Assembly: GCA_000953735.1 (NCBI GenBank)
Contig: LN554852.1
Coordinates: 4,537,846-4,601,845 of the forward strand
Reading direction: 5' to 3'
Length of the DNA stretch: 64,000 nt
From: Moritella viscosa
GTDB taxonomy: Bacteria > Pseudomonadota > Gammaproteobacteria > Enterobacterales > Moritellaceae
The notes under the pieces: model-generated
The model's input: only the letters and a program-made list of their open reading frames with translations
Told to the model about the DNA's origin: nothing
Databases searched by the model: none
Position numbers and translations under genes: made by a program
Shown here: piece after piece, positions 18,152 to 27,881 of the stretch
How the letters are laid out: each line of letters starts with the position of its first letter
How positions within the stretch are numbered: the first letter of the stretch is position 1

Positions 18152-19729
18152 TTGAATTACATTGAATTATTTGCAGGTTGTGGTGGACTATCTCTAGGGC
18201 TTGAGTCTATTGATGGATCAAGAATGATCATGGCAAACGAGCTATCACCCATGCCAGCACAAACATTTGCTTATAATTTTTTCAAAGAGGATCTTGATAA
18301 GCCAAACCATGTACCTAAAAAAGTTAAATGGCTTTCAAGTAAGCATAATATTGATGATTTAAAGTCAAGACTGAGAGAAGACCCTAGGCACTACCCAGAG
18401 CTTAACTCAGAAGGACAATATACGGACATTTCAACAGACGATAGCTTAGATGGTAACCTTGTTGTTGCTAATATTATCCACTTAAATGAATTTCTAACAA
18501 ATAACCCTGATATCAAAACAGACTTATCTAAAGCATATGGTCACGGTGAGCTAGACTTTGTATCAGGAGGTCCACCATGTCAAAGCTTTAGTATGGCGGG
18601 ACTAAGAAAGAAAGATTGTGATAAAAATTCATTACCGTGGGAGTTTGCTAAATTTGTAGAAAAAGTACAACCTCGATTCACTATATTAGAAAATGTGACT
18701 GGAATATTAAGAGCTTTCCAAGAAGAAGGTAAAAAATATTATGCATGGATTGAAGTTGCTAAAGCATTCTCAATGATTAACTACGTTCCATTATGCTTAC
18801 ATGTTAATGCTCGATTTGCAGGAGTCCCCCAAAATCGCCCAAGATTTATCATGATTGGAGTGAGGCTCGACATATACAAACAACTCAAAAAGACATTTAA
18901 CATAACAGAAAAAGAATTATTCCAATCTTCAATTCACTTCTTTGACTCCGTGACAAAAAACAAAAAAGACATGTCGTTAAAATACTACGACGTAACAAAA
19001 GAAGCCGATATTGAGTTATTTAAAAATTCATTTCTAGCCCCATTAGTTACTGAACCGGATAATCATGTAACCGTATTCGATGCAATTGATGACTTAAGAT
19101 TTAATGGCAAAAAAACAAAGCCTTCATCATATATTAAAAAAAATGCAGAGCTGCTATCCAATGGCAAGATCATCTCTAGATCAAAACTATCAAATCACGA
19201 AGAGAGAGCTAATGGAACTCTAGTACAGCGTCGCTTTAGACTTTATCAAATCATGCAAATAATCGGTCAAACATTATCTAAAGAAGTAAAAAGTGTACTA
19301 AAAGGGGTAAGCACTTCAATAAGTGATGCAGCATGGGATAGCTTTAAACAGCACGACTATTTAATTGAAGATGGCTCTTATACTACTTTTAAAAGTAAGG
19401 ATGAATTTATAGCTTTTTTAAAAAGACATCCAACTAAAAAGCAAACTCAAAAAGCATTAAACGCAGGAACACCAGCACCAGCAGCATTATCGATACCTGA
19501 TGATGCATGCCATTATCATCATGATGAACTCAGAACTTTAACTGTGCGAGAAATGGCTCGTATTCAATCATTTCCTGATAATTTTGTATTCAAGTCAAAA
19601 GTAACAACTGGGGGTAAAATGCGACAATTTGAAGTCCCTCAATATACACAAGTAGGTAACGCTGTCCCACCACTATTAGGGAGAGCTCTAGGACTTACAA
19701 TTGAAAATTTATTAGAAAAATTAAAATAG
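18152..19729 (+). CDS. C5-cytosine DNA methyltransferase (R-M partner)
   Basis: 525 residues with the m5C methylase motifs in order: I FAGCGGLSLGLE (residue 7), IV GGPPCQSFSMAG with the catalytic cysteine (about 145), VI ENVTGIL, VIII QNRPRF, IX RELT-like (LRTLTVREMARIQSFP) and X QVGNAVPPLLG. The start is TTG, with AGG 10 bases before. It should protect host DNA from the divergent MvaI/BcnI-like enzyme. The large variable region between VIII and IX carries the target recognition domain. Confidence 0.93.
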   Translation: MNYIELFAGCGGLSLGLESIDGSRMIMANELSPMPAQTFAYNFFKEDLDKPNHVPKKVKWLSSKHNIDDLKSRLREDPRHYPELNSEGQYTDISTDDSLDGNLVVANIIHLNEFLTNNPDIKTDLSKAYGHGELDFVSGGPPCQSFSMAGLRKKDCDKNSLPWEFAKFVEKVQPRFTILENVTGILRAFQEEGKKYYAWIEVAKAFSMINYVPLCLHVNARFAGVPQNRPRFIMIGVRLDIYKQLKKTFNITEKELFQSSIHFFDSVTKNKKDMSLKYYDVTKEADIELFKNSFLAPLVTEPDNHVTVFDAIDDLRFNGKKTKPSSYIKKNAELLSNGKIISRSKLSNHEERANGTLVQRRFRLYQIMQIIGQTLSKEVKSVLKGVSTSISDAAWDSFKQHDYLIEDGSYTTFKSKDEFIAFLKRHPTKKQTQKALNAGTPAPAALSIPDDACHYHHDELRTLTVREMARIQSFPDNFVFKSKVTTGGKMRQFEVPQYTQVGNAVPPLLGRALGLTIENLLEKLK

Positions 19730-19751
19730 ATATCACAATATCTTCAAGTCT

Positions 19752-19784
19752 AAAAAAGAAGCTCGCCAGTCGGGCTTCTTTTTA
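19752..19784 (+). terminator. Rho-independent terminator after the C5 methylase
   Basis: Stem GAAGC...GCTTC with GC-rich inner pairs, flanked by A6 and T5 runs; it can act on either strand. It lies 22 bases after the methylase stop. Confidence 0.85.
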
Positions 19785-19858
19785 ATCATTTAAATATAAA
19801 GAAAATGTAATATGGACACTGTAGAAGAACCATAATAAGTTCAACGCATACACAGTTC

Positions 19859-20185
19859 CTAGGCAACTACACAGCTGAGAAACTCAATTAAATCATCATC
19901 AGACTCACTCTCAAATATTGTAACGCTCTCACTAAAACTAAAAACTTCAGGACTATCTTCATCACCTTCATTTATTGCACTAATAACTGTATATCGACAC
20001 TGCTCAAATTCACGCTGTTCAGGGTCAATGTAATCAACCCATAAGATAAAATATCCATCTGAAGTCTTATAAGTAAAACTAGGGCATACATCGTTATGCC
20101 AGCTCTTATCTGTCAGCCAATCATATTTAGCTAAATCAAAACCCAATTCAAATTGAGCCCCAAATTCTTTTTTATATAAAGCCAT
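19859..20185 (-). CDS. Hypothetical acidic protein
   Basis: 108 residues, strongly acidic (ESESDDDLIEFL near the C-terminus). The middle holds an aromatic-rich beta-type stretch (FTYKTSDGYFILWVDYID). It has an AGGAGGT-like ribosome site before the ATG at 20185. No family recognised. It stands alone between two terminators beside the R-M genes, so it is an accessory gene of island C; acidity alone is too weak to call it an anti-restriction DNA mimic. Confidence 0.55.
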   Translation of the reverse strand: MALYKKEFGAQFELGFDLAKYDWLTDKSWHNDVCPSFTYKTSDGYFILWVDYIDPEQREFEQCRYTVISAINEGDEDSPEVFSFSESVTIFESESDDDLIEFLSCVVA

Positions 20186-20303
20186 ATTACCTCCTGTAAA
20201 TACTTTTACATTCTAACATTATCAACACAAACGAAGTGCAAAACACATATACCAATAACTAATATATAACTGATTATCAGTCGGCTACGGAAATTATATA
20301 TAG

Positions 20304-20357
20304 AAAAGGCACAACAACCACACCTCGCATACGCTCAGTGTAGTCATCGTGCCTTTT
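20304..20357 (-). terminator. Long hairpin with T run
   Basis: Outer stem AAAAGGCAC paired with GTGCCTTTT enclosing about 36 bases. It lies just downstream of the minus-strand gene ending at 20384 and can terminate it. Confidence 0.65.
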
Positions 20358-20383
20358 CAAAATAATTTTAAATACCTACAGCA

Positions 20384-20997
20384 TCACAGCTTATAACAAT
20401 AAAACATCCCTGCCATTCCAGCGTTACCAACTAGATCACTCACCGTATCAACCCAAGCATCAAATTCATCCATGTACAGCAGCTTATCAACGCCTAATAG
20501 CGCACTAACACCATCTAACGACATCCACGGTTTCTCACCCTTAACCTTTGCTCTTCGGGCTTTCTGGTTCAACGATGCAACCATAATATCAATATCTCCA
20601 CCAGCAACCAGCTTAAGGTTCGCCAGTAACAAGTGGCGAGCAGATGGGTATAGAGTCTCGTTATAGAACATTGGCTTTGACTGTCCTTTCAGCTGCTCGC
20701 GTACATCAATATCAATACCATTACCAGACTTAAGCTTTCTCGCTAATGTCGTTTTAGACATACCTAATGCCTTAGCAGCTTCACTAACGCTATTATATTT
20801 AACGCTATTATATTTAACGCCATTAATCTCAACAGGTTTACTATGTTCTTTAGTCGGCCGTGATTCAGCACCTACGACCAGCCAAACTTAGTCACACGTT
20901 CATTAACTAATTTAGGTTCAATGCCATAATGACGGGCAGCTTCAGAACGACTAGCGAATTCAACCCCATCAACAATATGTAAATTTTCAGTATTCAT
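20384..20997 (-). pseudogene. Two-repeat NUMOD-like DNA-binding protein, frameshifted
   Basis: A good start (GGAG site, MNTENLHIVDGVEF at 20997) opens a frame with a modular helix-turn-helix (FASRSEAARHYGIEPKLVNERV) that stops at 20872. In the next frame the protein clearly continues with a second similar module (VEINGVKYNS, then SVSEAAKALGMSKTTLARKL) and a 100-residue C-terminal domain ending in MFYCYKL. One base change near 20872-20890 would restore a single protein of about 200 residues. The modules resemble NUMOD1/IENR repeats of homing nucleases, but I see no nuclease domain. A 15-bp duplication inserts a second VKYNS. A remnant of the C-terminal domain is found at 40244-40465 in element D. 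Confidence 0.6.
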
Positions 20998-21091
20998 TTG
21001 TAACTCCGAAATATAATAAAAATAAAGAAGATAATAACCCCAAGGCTGCATCGACAAGCTCTGCAACCGTGGGGTTAAGTTGATGGGATGC

Positions 21092-21778
21092 TTAGAACGG
21101 TAAATCGTCTGTATTAGCTGCTTTAGGCTGTTTAGCGCCCAGTGCTACCTTGCTCTTAATCCGCTCATACAGTTCAAACATTGGCTGTATCACGTGTAAG
21201 TTAGCGGGTGATTTACCCAAAGGATTGAACCAACCGTTAGCCCTCCAATCAGGTGCGTAATCATTCAGAGTCTTACCCACACTCGCATTCAGTCCGAGAA
21301 TTTCAACAGTATCAGCACCCTGTTTAATATGATTATCCGCCAACTTTAATGCAGCATAGCCAAGTTCTAAATTCATTAGCGCTGGTGTTGCACCTTTAGA
21401 TGTTTCAATAACATACGTATCGCAATCTAAACTCTTAATCGTTGAACCAAGGCCACCAGTACCAAGCTCACAAGTTAACGTGACAATTTTAGGTTGCTGA
21501 GGTGCGCCAACTTTAGCTAGAAATGATAAGTCCTCTTTTGGTTTAGGTGGTAAATTAGAGTTACGACCACGCTTTGGCTTGTTTCTTTTCTGTCGTGCGG
21601 TACGTTCTTTAATTAACTGCTTAAGATATTTCTATGCTTCTTCAAGAGTAAAAGCACCTTTATTATCACCACCAGGTTTACCGATTGCGATAGCAGCACA
21701 CTCAGCCCATGTAGTTACAATACGATCTTCTTTATCGTTAATTGCAGCATAAAAATTATATTTTGGTTTCTTGGCCAT
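21092..21778 (-). pseudogene. Viroplasmin/RNase-H-like protein interrupted by an in-frame TAG
   Basis: From ATG 21778 the frame reads MAKKPKYNFYAAINDKEDR, VTTWAECAAIAIG, a caulimovirus-viroplasmin-like domain as found at the front of RNase H1. Codon 49 is TAG (in TLEEA*KYLKQ). The same frame then continues open to 21092 with an RNase-H-like fold (NLELGYAALKLADNH; DYAPDWRANGWFNPLGKSPAN; LYERIKSKV). Of the usual catalytic acids only the glutamate in NLEL is clear; the first and third aspartates seem replaced (TCELGT, LGLNAS), and the tail ends DDLPF, like an SSB tip. So it is probably not an active RNase H even without the stop. It lies just downstream of the polymerase gene and may have been a replication accessory. 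Confidence 0.6.
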
Positions 21779-21843
21779 GATTAGACCCTCTATATTTGAA
21801 ATTAAAATTTGCTACGGAATGTAGCGATTAATTGGTATTTGAA

Positions 21844-21891
21844 ATGTGTGTGTTGATGTTTATCTGTATCCCCTACATTCAAATCACACAT
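21844..21891 (-). promoter_or_regulatory. Conserved TGTGTG/CACACA promoter-operator motif, copy 2
   Basis: Minus strand: ATGTGTGATTTGAAT, GTAGGGG, AGATAAA, then ACACACACAT, with 7-bp inverted arms. It ends 66 bases before the start codon of the viroplasmin/RNase-H-like gene, the same distance as copy 3 to its gene. Confidence 0.6.
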
Positions 21892-21894
21892 GAG

Positions 21895-21921
21895 AAAAAA
21901 GCCCTTATGCGATAAGGGCTT
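21895..21921 (-). terminator. Rho-independent terminator after the polymerase gene
   Basis: Minus strand: stem AAGCCCTTAT paired with ATAAGGGCTT around a GCG-type loop, then T6. It lies 32 bases downstream of the polymerase stop. Confidence 0.9.
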
Positions 21922-21952
21922 CGATATATAGGTATTTACGAAGAAATATTAT

Positions 21953-24637
21953 TTACTGCTTTAAAGCTTCACGTAATTGATGTCGTGATGATGCTTCAAA
22001 CAATCGTTCTGGATTGAAGTGAGGGAACTTCGCGACCAATAATTTAGCAAATTTGATAGTCAGCTCGGTTAAAGGGACTGCACCTTCAACCAACTTACTC
22101 CGGCCACCACTTCGAACAGCTGCGGCTTTAGTCGGATAGCCCAGTTCCGTCAACCATAGTGCCAATTGAGCAGCATTAATGTCTGACTTAAGCATTCCCG
22201 CATGTTCATGCCCGTAAAAGCGCAAGAATAAACGAGCCATATATTCACCCGAAGTTTCATCTTTTTTTAAGTTCACAGACTTATTCTTTGATGCTTTAGC
22301 CATTGCTAGACGGTCTTGCCAAATGATCCAATCATCCATCGTTTTCAAGCAATTATTCTTACGCCAGCGATCAAATCGTAAGCGCGTAAATAACATATCG
22401 TCTAAAGAATAATGCGGTTTAGACTGCAAACTAATGTGGGACTGACCTTTAACATCAATCATTACAGGATTAATAAGCGCCCTTTTATGGTCGTATTCCA
22501 TATTTAACAAAGTTTTCCCTTGTTCATTCATCGAGTCTTTACGCCCAATGAACATTTCACGAGTAGAGGTCAAATAAAAACAGTCTGTTAGTTGTCCAAC
22601 ATATCGATTTAAATAAAGATCCACCATATAAGCATTTTGATTGACCACACTCCGATCAACCATTACACCCCCCTTAGCTAGAACAGGCGCAAAGCCTTCA
22701 CTTTCCAGCACTGTATATTGAGCTCTAGTCTTAGCCCCAATAAGTTGCCTCGCTTGATGTTTCAATTCCAAGATCTCACCACCGTCAGGATCGATGCGAT
22801 GAAAATGTTCACGAAAGCGTTGGCAGATAGGACCGTTAAGATCAAACTCCTCTAAAGTCGCATTGGTAAGCATTCCATCTGTAGTAAGTGAAACGACGGT
22901 TCTATGCTCAGGAATACTTGCGACCATTTCGCCCATCAGTGCACGAGCAAGTCCCGTGGTATAGGCAGCAAAGAATGGATTAGTTAGTGTTGAAGGTGGC
23001 AGCTGTTTAGAGTAACCAGCTTGTATATCAAACGCAGTTTTAGGACGTAGAGATTGTGAAAACTTGCCATAAAGCGTGTTGCCGATCTCTTTAAATAAAC
23101 GCTCCTCGAAACCGCCTTTCTCATTCGCTTGTCTGTTCTCCCTCACCCAACCCATAAAGTTTTCAAAGATACGAACATCATCAGCCCAAGGAATCACGAA
23201 CGCTTGTTTGATGGTAATGATCGCCCCTTGGTTAGATGCAACCTCAAGCTCGTGTCCAGTGCAGTGCGTTTCACCAGTAAGTGGGAATATCAAGCCTTTA
23301 TCTGAGCGCACAGCTAAACTAGGGAAGCGAGTCGAGGCCGGAAATTCAAAGCAAACCCAAGCCAACGCACATTTATCACCGAATAAATCCTCCAGTTTTT
23401 TGGTCATAAACATACGGTCATAAGCTAACTTCCGTAGACCTAAACAAATAGCCGTATAACAGCTTGGGGCATCGAAATCATTCCACGTATCAATAGGTAC
23501 ACTTCCTGCGATAAAGCTCTCGTTTCTACCACCGCTATATGCCTGTGTTGCGAAGTTTTCCAACGTCATTCTTGCCGTTACAGGAACATCTCTAGTTAGC
23601 GTCAGTGGCTTATTACGATCTTCAGGCCAAACCTCCTTAGTTACCTTTTCAAAACCGAATAACTGACGATAACCTTTACTGTCTGCAAGTCCATCTACAA
23701 AAGCTTTAACTGCAATGCCACCGATGGTGAATGGCACCGATTTAAGGCCGATACCTTTGCAAAATTTAGAGATTCGCTCAAAATGAAGCGACGTAATAAT
23801 TGCATCGTTCATTGCGTAAGCTTCAAAGCCAGTTGGATCACCCTTTCGATATTCATCCATACGTGATATTGAATATGGCGCAGGAATATCTAGTTTAGGT
23901 TGTCCAACTAATGCACCAACATCTGCGAGCGACTTACCGTTTGGTGAAAGCAACATACTGTCATAGAAGGTGATGTATAAAGTGTGGTAATTACGGGTTT
24001 TATCATAAACTTCCAACGGTTCTTTATCGATACGACGAGATAAGACCTCATCAAGATCAAGACCATAAGGTTCATCAAGACTCGCTACGGTCTTACGCAA
24101 ACCTTTAACGTGAGTTTTCAACTGATCAAAAGCATTGCTGAAATTAAACAAATCAGCTTTAAGAAAATGGGCCACCAAAATGATATCAGTAGGCCAGCAA
24201 GTTAATACATCTTCTGCCATCGCTTTTTCCAATGCCAAAACCAAGCATTTATCCAAAGCTAATCGACCGGACTTCTTGGTTGATTCAGGGTATAAGATAA
24301 GGCTTGATGACTTACCGCCATAACGCACCACAAATTGATAGCACTGCATGCGATTGTACGTACGACAGGATCATTCAGTGAATTCAGTATCCAACGACAC
24401 AGTAGGACGCTCAAAGAACTTGGTACCGACTCTACGCTTACGCTTTTTGACCTTATCCTTATCTTTGCTCTTAGCAAAGGAATGATTCACTTTTTCCTCA
24501 TATCGGGCAGCGGGTATCTCTGCTTCGTAATCTACAGAATTTCCCTCATCCCACATTGATAATGAACCATTATCCTCATCACTAGAATCAAGTACCGCTA
24601 GTTCATCCTGATCCCATACCATTAATTCGCTATTCAT
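21953..24637 (-). pseudogene. Family-B DNA polymerase (pipolin-like), interrupted by an in-frame TGA
   Basis: From ATG 24637 (GGAG site) the frame gives 88 residues ending in VSLDTEFTE, the Exo I motif, then a TGA at 24371. The same frame continues open for over 800 residues (SCRTYNR, MQCYQFVVRYGG), so a single nonsense codon splits a protein of about 893 residues. Other motifs are kept: Exo III-like YAMNDAII, palm A DAPSCYTAI (about residue 388), B GNTLYGKFSQ (about 524), KxY-type AKTRAQYT, and C TTDG (about 585) in place of the common DTDS. Deviant motif C and integration at tRNA-Leu are features of primer-independent polymerases of pipolins, as I recall them. The 798-residue part alone would have polymerase but not proofreading function. 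Confidence 0.85.
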
Positions 24638-24655
24638 TTTTCTGTTCTCCAGATG

Positions 24656-24684
24656 CAAAAAAGACTCCGCAAGGGAGCCTTAAT
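24656..24684 (-). terminator. Terminator between the small upstream gene and the polymerase
   Basis: Minus strand: stem GGCTCC / GGAGTC with T6 after it, lying 28 bases after the stop of the 144-residue gene. It would reduce read-through into the polymerase. Confidence 0.7.
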
Positions 24685-24711
24685 TAGAAAGTGATGTGAT
24701 TTACCAAAGTT

Positions 24712-25146
24712 TTATTTTTGGTATGCAGCCCATTCAATGGCTGACACTTTTTTATCATCGCTAATGTCAATAAGCACATCAGCAATGGCATCGGAAAGAC
24801 CAGAAATATCCGAGTATTTTTCTTTATCAAAGATATAGAGTGGACGTTCATTAAGACCAATAACAAGTAAGTGACCAGTCTTCGGCGACTCAAATGCTTC
24901 TTTAATAATACGAGCATCAATGAAACCGCCATCTTCAAGTACGATGGCATAGTCTTTAGATGGTTTAACGCGTTGCTTCACTTTATCAAACAATTCAGAT
25001 GATTTCTCACTGTTATCAAAAATGATTTTGCGACATTTTGCATCAAGCAGTAAGGTAGTACCTTCTGAATGAATAGCGGTTGTTGCTGCGCTTACGTTTA
25101 CGATACCGTTTGATGCACGAAGAAATAGTGGTTTAGTAATAGTCAT
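24712..25146 (-). CDS. Small protein of unknown function upstream of the polymerase
   Basis: 144 residues from ATG 25146 (AGGA site), starting MTITKPLFLRASNG. Mixed alpha/beta composition with an acidic C-terminal half (SGLSDAIADVLIDISDD). No family recognised. Element D has a different protein of similar size (154 residues) in the same place directly before its polymerase. Position suggests a role with the polymerase, for example in initiation or processivity, but that is only inference. Confidence 0.6.
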   Translation of the reverse strand: MTITKPLFLRASNGIVNVSAATTAIHSEGTTLLLDAKCRKIIFDNSEKSSELFDKVKQRVKPSKDYAIVLEDGGFIDARIIKEAFESPKTGHLLVIGLNERPLYIFDKEKYSDISGLSDAIADVLIDISDDKKVSAIEWAAYQK

Positions 25147-25228
25147 GATTATATTTCCTATTAAGGGTTTAGAAATTTTTAAAGAGCACGCATAGAAGCA
25201 ATGCTCCATGGGAGTCCAAGACAAAAGC

Positions 25229-25427
25229 CTTAAACACAACGCAATTATCTCGCTCTTGCCATGTCCGTATATTCAGTACAAAACAGCCATTTCAGCGGAG
25301 ATTAAATGCTTCATAATGAGCGCCTGTAAAAGCAACCATCTATGTGTATTAAAACCAAGTGTCTTAAACACAGCGCTATTATCTAACAGCGGTCGTTTCT
25401 CTATATTCAGTACAAAACAGCCATTTC
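25229..25427. repeat. Two imperfect direct repeats of about 65 bp upstream of the polymerase operon
   Basis: Units at 25229-25294 and 25363-25427 share CTTAAACAC near the start and ATATTCAGTACAAAACAGCC near the end. The phrase GATATTCAGTACAAA occurs again at 28285-28299, 62 bases before the integrase start. They may be regulatory sites or replication iterons. No gene is seen in 25147-25467. Confidence 0.55.
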
Positions 25428-25467
25428 TCAGTAAAATAAAACCGCCTTGACAAGATTGTTCATATAT

Positions 25468-25512
25468 AAACATAAGGGCATTGTGACTATTCGTCACAAC
25501 GCCCTTATGTTT
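25468..25512 (-). terminator. Strong hairpin after the excisionase-like gene
   Basis: AAACATAAGGGC pairs perfectly with GCCCTTATGTTT; an inner GTGAC/GTCAC stem extends it. It lies 22 bases after the minus-strand gene ending at 25534. Confidence 0.8.
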
Positions 25513-25533
25513 CAGCTATTTAATTAAGTATTA

Positions 25534-25782
25534 TTAAATTATCCAACGTGGTTTCAAGGCTTGTACTTGCTCGGCTACCTGCTGTTTCTGTAATTCAGCA
25601 AGTTCATCCTCCCAAGCGATCACATCACTTAATCTAAAGCGTATAGGACTGTTTTTATTAGTACCCAGTTTAAAGAAAGGCGGCACTGAAGATGGATTAC
25701 GCGAACAAGCAGTGGTAATAGATTCAAGGCTACGTTGTTGACGTTTAGCTAAATCAGCCTTAGTTAAAATAGTGTTATTCAT
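25534..25782 (-). CDS. AlpA/excisionase-like helix-turn-helix protein
   Basis: 82 residues with a MerR/AlpA-like N-terminal motif (LTKADLAKRQQRSLESITTACS, then PPFFKLGTNKNSPIRFRLSDVIAWEDEL). That pattern, ending in a recognition wing before a basic tail, is common in recombination directionality factors. It lies 10 bases downstream of integrase 1 and would partner it in excision. It has an AAGGAAT ribosome site. Confidence 0.7.
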   Translation of the reverse strand: MNNTILTKADLAKRQQRSLESITTACSRNPSSVPPFFKLGTNKNSPIRFRLSDVIAWEDELAELQKQQVAEQVQALKPRWII

Positions 25783-26718
25783 GGGATATTCCTTAATCCA
25801 AATTAAATGCGTGATGATGGCCAGATATCAACGATGAGGCTGTATCTTGGCTAGCTTGAGTAAGCTGCTTATTATCATGAAAAGCATATCGCTCAGTAGT
25901 AGTGACACTTTGATGAAATAGGTTTTGCTGAACCAATCTCGCATCACCAGTCAACTGTAATTGACGACTGGCATAAGTACGACGTAGATCATGGATAACG
26001 AAATGATCATGACAGCCTGATGTTAATGCTACATGTTCACGTATTTTGGCATGGCAATCTTTAGGTGCTGAAATATGCTGGTTATCTTTCAAGGCAGATG
26101 GAAATAGCCAATGGTTCCAAGATAAAGCAGCGCATTCAATTAAGAGCTTTTTTGCTGGCTCATTAATAGCAATACGATAGGCGCGGCCATTTTTAGTTTG
26201 CGGTAAAGACAGTAAAGAGAAGTCATGATTAATCATACTTCTTTCAATACTAATAACATTACCAATACGCAACCCCAGAAAAAGACTCACCAATAACGCT
26301 TTAGAATGAAATGAATCAATTTCAATCGCTTTATCAATGTAGTGATATAACTCGGCATCACTTAATACACGATCGCGTATATTACCTTCAGGCCATTTCT
26401 TAATGCCTTTACAGGGATTGCGGTGCAGCAGTTCAAGGTCAACAGCAATAGAGAAAATACGAGATAGTAATGATAGGTGGCGGTTAACCGTAGAGCCTTT
26501 AACCTCTAAAGCAAGTTGAGTTAATATCTGCATGATATCGATACGGGTAACATCACCTAGAGTACGATGCGCAATATCACCTGCAACACGACGCCAGCGT
26601 GTTTTAACACTTTTAATATCACGGTTATGCACTTCCATCATCGGTAGTACATTTGATGTGGTTTAATTCTACCGGACACTTCTAAAGCATTTAAGTATAA
26701 TGTTAATTAGAGGTGATC

Positions 26719-27024
26719 ATGAATACTAAGTTTAAACGTCCGAAATTTACAACTGAATTCAAACAAGGCGCAGTAAAACTCGTTACTGAGCAAGGATATA
26801 CCAGACAAGCAGCCGCTGCTAGCTTAGGTGTATCGTTAAGTGCAATTACACGCTGGGTTCAAGCAGAAAGCGGCACGCAAGCTAGACCTGGAACCAAACA
26901 AGAAGGCCTAAACCTATCCGAACGTAATGAACTTGAAATACTACGTAAAGAAAATGCAAAACTGCTGATGGAGAAAGAAATTTTAAAAAAGGCCGCAGTC
27001 TTCTTTGCCAAGGAAAGCGAGTAA
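26719..27024 (+). CDS. IS3 OrfA, copy 2
   Basis: Same 101-residue HTH/leucine-zipper protein as at 15146-15451. The AAAAAAG run near 26986 is a -1 slippery site leading into OrfB. Confidence 0.92.
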   Translation: MNTKFKRPKFTTEFKQGAVKLVTEQGYTRQAAAASLGVSLSAITRWVQAESGTQARPGTKQEGLNLSERNELEILRKENAKLLMEKEILKKAAVFFAKESE

Positions 27025-27083
27025 GATTTCAGTTCATCGCAGAGTATAAGAAGACATTTCCAATTCGAGTTACATGTAAAGTT

Positions 27084-27881
27084 ATGGATGTAAGCCCAAG
27101 TGCTTTTTATCACTGGTTATCAAATAAAGCATCGCCTAATAGGGATGTGGCGCTTGAGATTAAGGCTACCGAGATATTCGACTTACACAAAAAAACGCTA
27201 GGTTATCGCAGATTAACCAATGAGTTACGCAAAGAAGGCTTTGATGTTGGTCATTACAAAATATGGCGTTTAATGTCACGCTTAGGCTTGCAAGCCCGCT
27301 ACCCAAGACGATTCAAGGTAACTACTGATAGTAAGCATAATTTTAATATTGCAGATAACTTGTTAGAGCGTAAATTCGATGTTCAGCAGCCCAATAAATA
27401 TTGGACAACTGATATCACCTACGTTTGGACGCTTGAAGGTTGGATGTATTTAGCCGTTGTAATGGATTTATATTCAAGGCAAATCATTGGATGGAGTATT
27501 GCCGACAACATGAAAACAGAAATGTGTTTGCAGGCGCTACAGATGGCTTACTGGCGACGAAAACCCAATGCTGGAGTTATGCATCATTCAGATAGAGGCA
27601 GCCAATACGCAAGCGGCAAGTACCAGGAAATGCTTTCGAAAATGGAGATGATACCCAGCATGAGCGGCAAAGGTGAGTGTTGGGATAATGCACCAACAGA
27701 GCGATTTTTTAGAAGCTTCAAACACGAGCATATGCATTACTATCGCTTGAAAACAAAGAAAGACGCTGAACGCTGTATTTTGGATTACCTTGCTTATTAC
27801 AACAGCAAGCGGCCACATACAACATTGGGGTATTTATCACCGATGGAATTTGAGCAGCAGATATTAAGAAAAGTAGCTTAA
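27084..27881 (+). CDS. IS3 transposase OrfB, copy 2
   Basis: Identical to the copy at 14289-15086, with the complete DDE core. The frame opens upstream of the ATG as far as OrfA, consistent with production as a frameshift fusion. Confidence 0.93.
   Translation: MDVSPSAFYHWLSNKASPNRDVALEIKATEIFDLHKKTLGYRRLTNELRKEGFDVGHYKIWRLMSRLGLQARYPRRFKVTTDSKHNFNIADNLLERKFDVQQPNKYWTTDITYVWTLEGWMYLAVVMDLYSRQIIGWSIADNMKTEMCLQALQMAYWRRKPNAGVMHHSDRGSQYASGKYQEMLSKMEMIPSMSGKGECWDNAPTERFFRSFKHEHMHYYRLKTKKDAERCILDYLAYYNSKRPHTTLGYLSPMEFEQQILRKVA

Noticed and set aside
24259-24477. Shadow frame across the polymerase stop as a separate gene
   Set aside because: It overlaps the polymerase in another frame and has no conserved features; the polymerase frame continues through the TGA.
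25160-25430. The repeats near 25.2-25.4 kb as a CRISPR array
   Set aside because: Only two units of about 65 bp with low identity, no regular spacers and no cas genes. No CRISPR was seen anywhere in the window.
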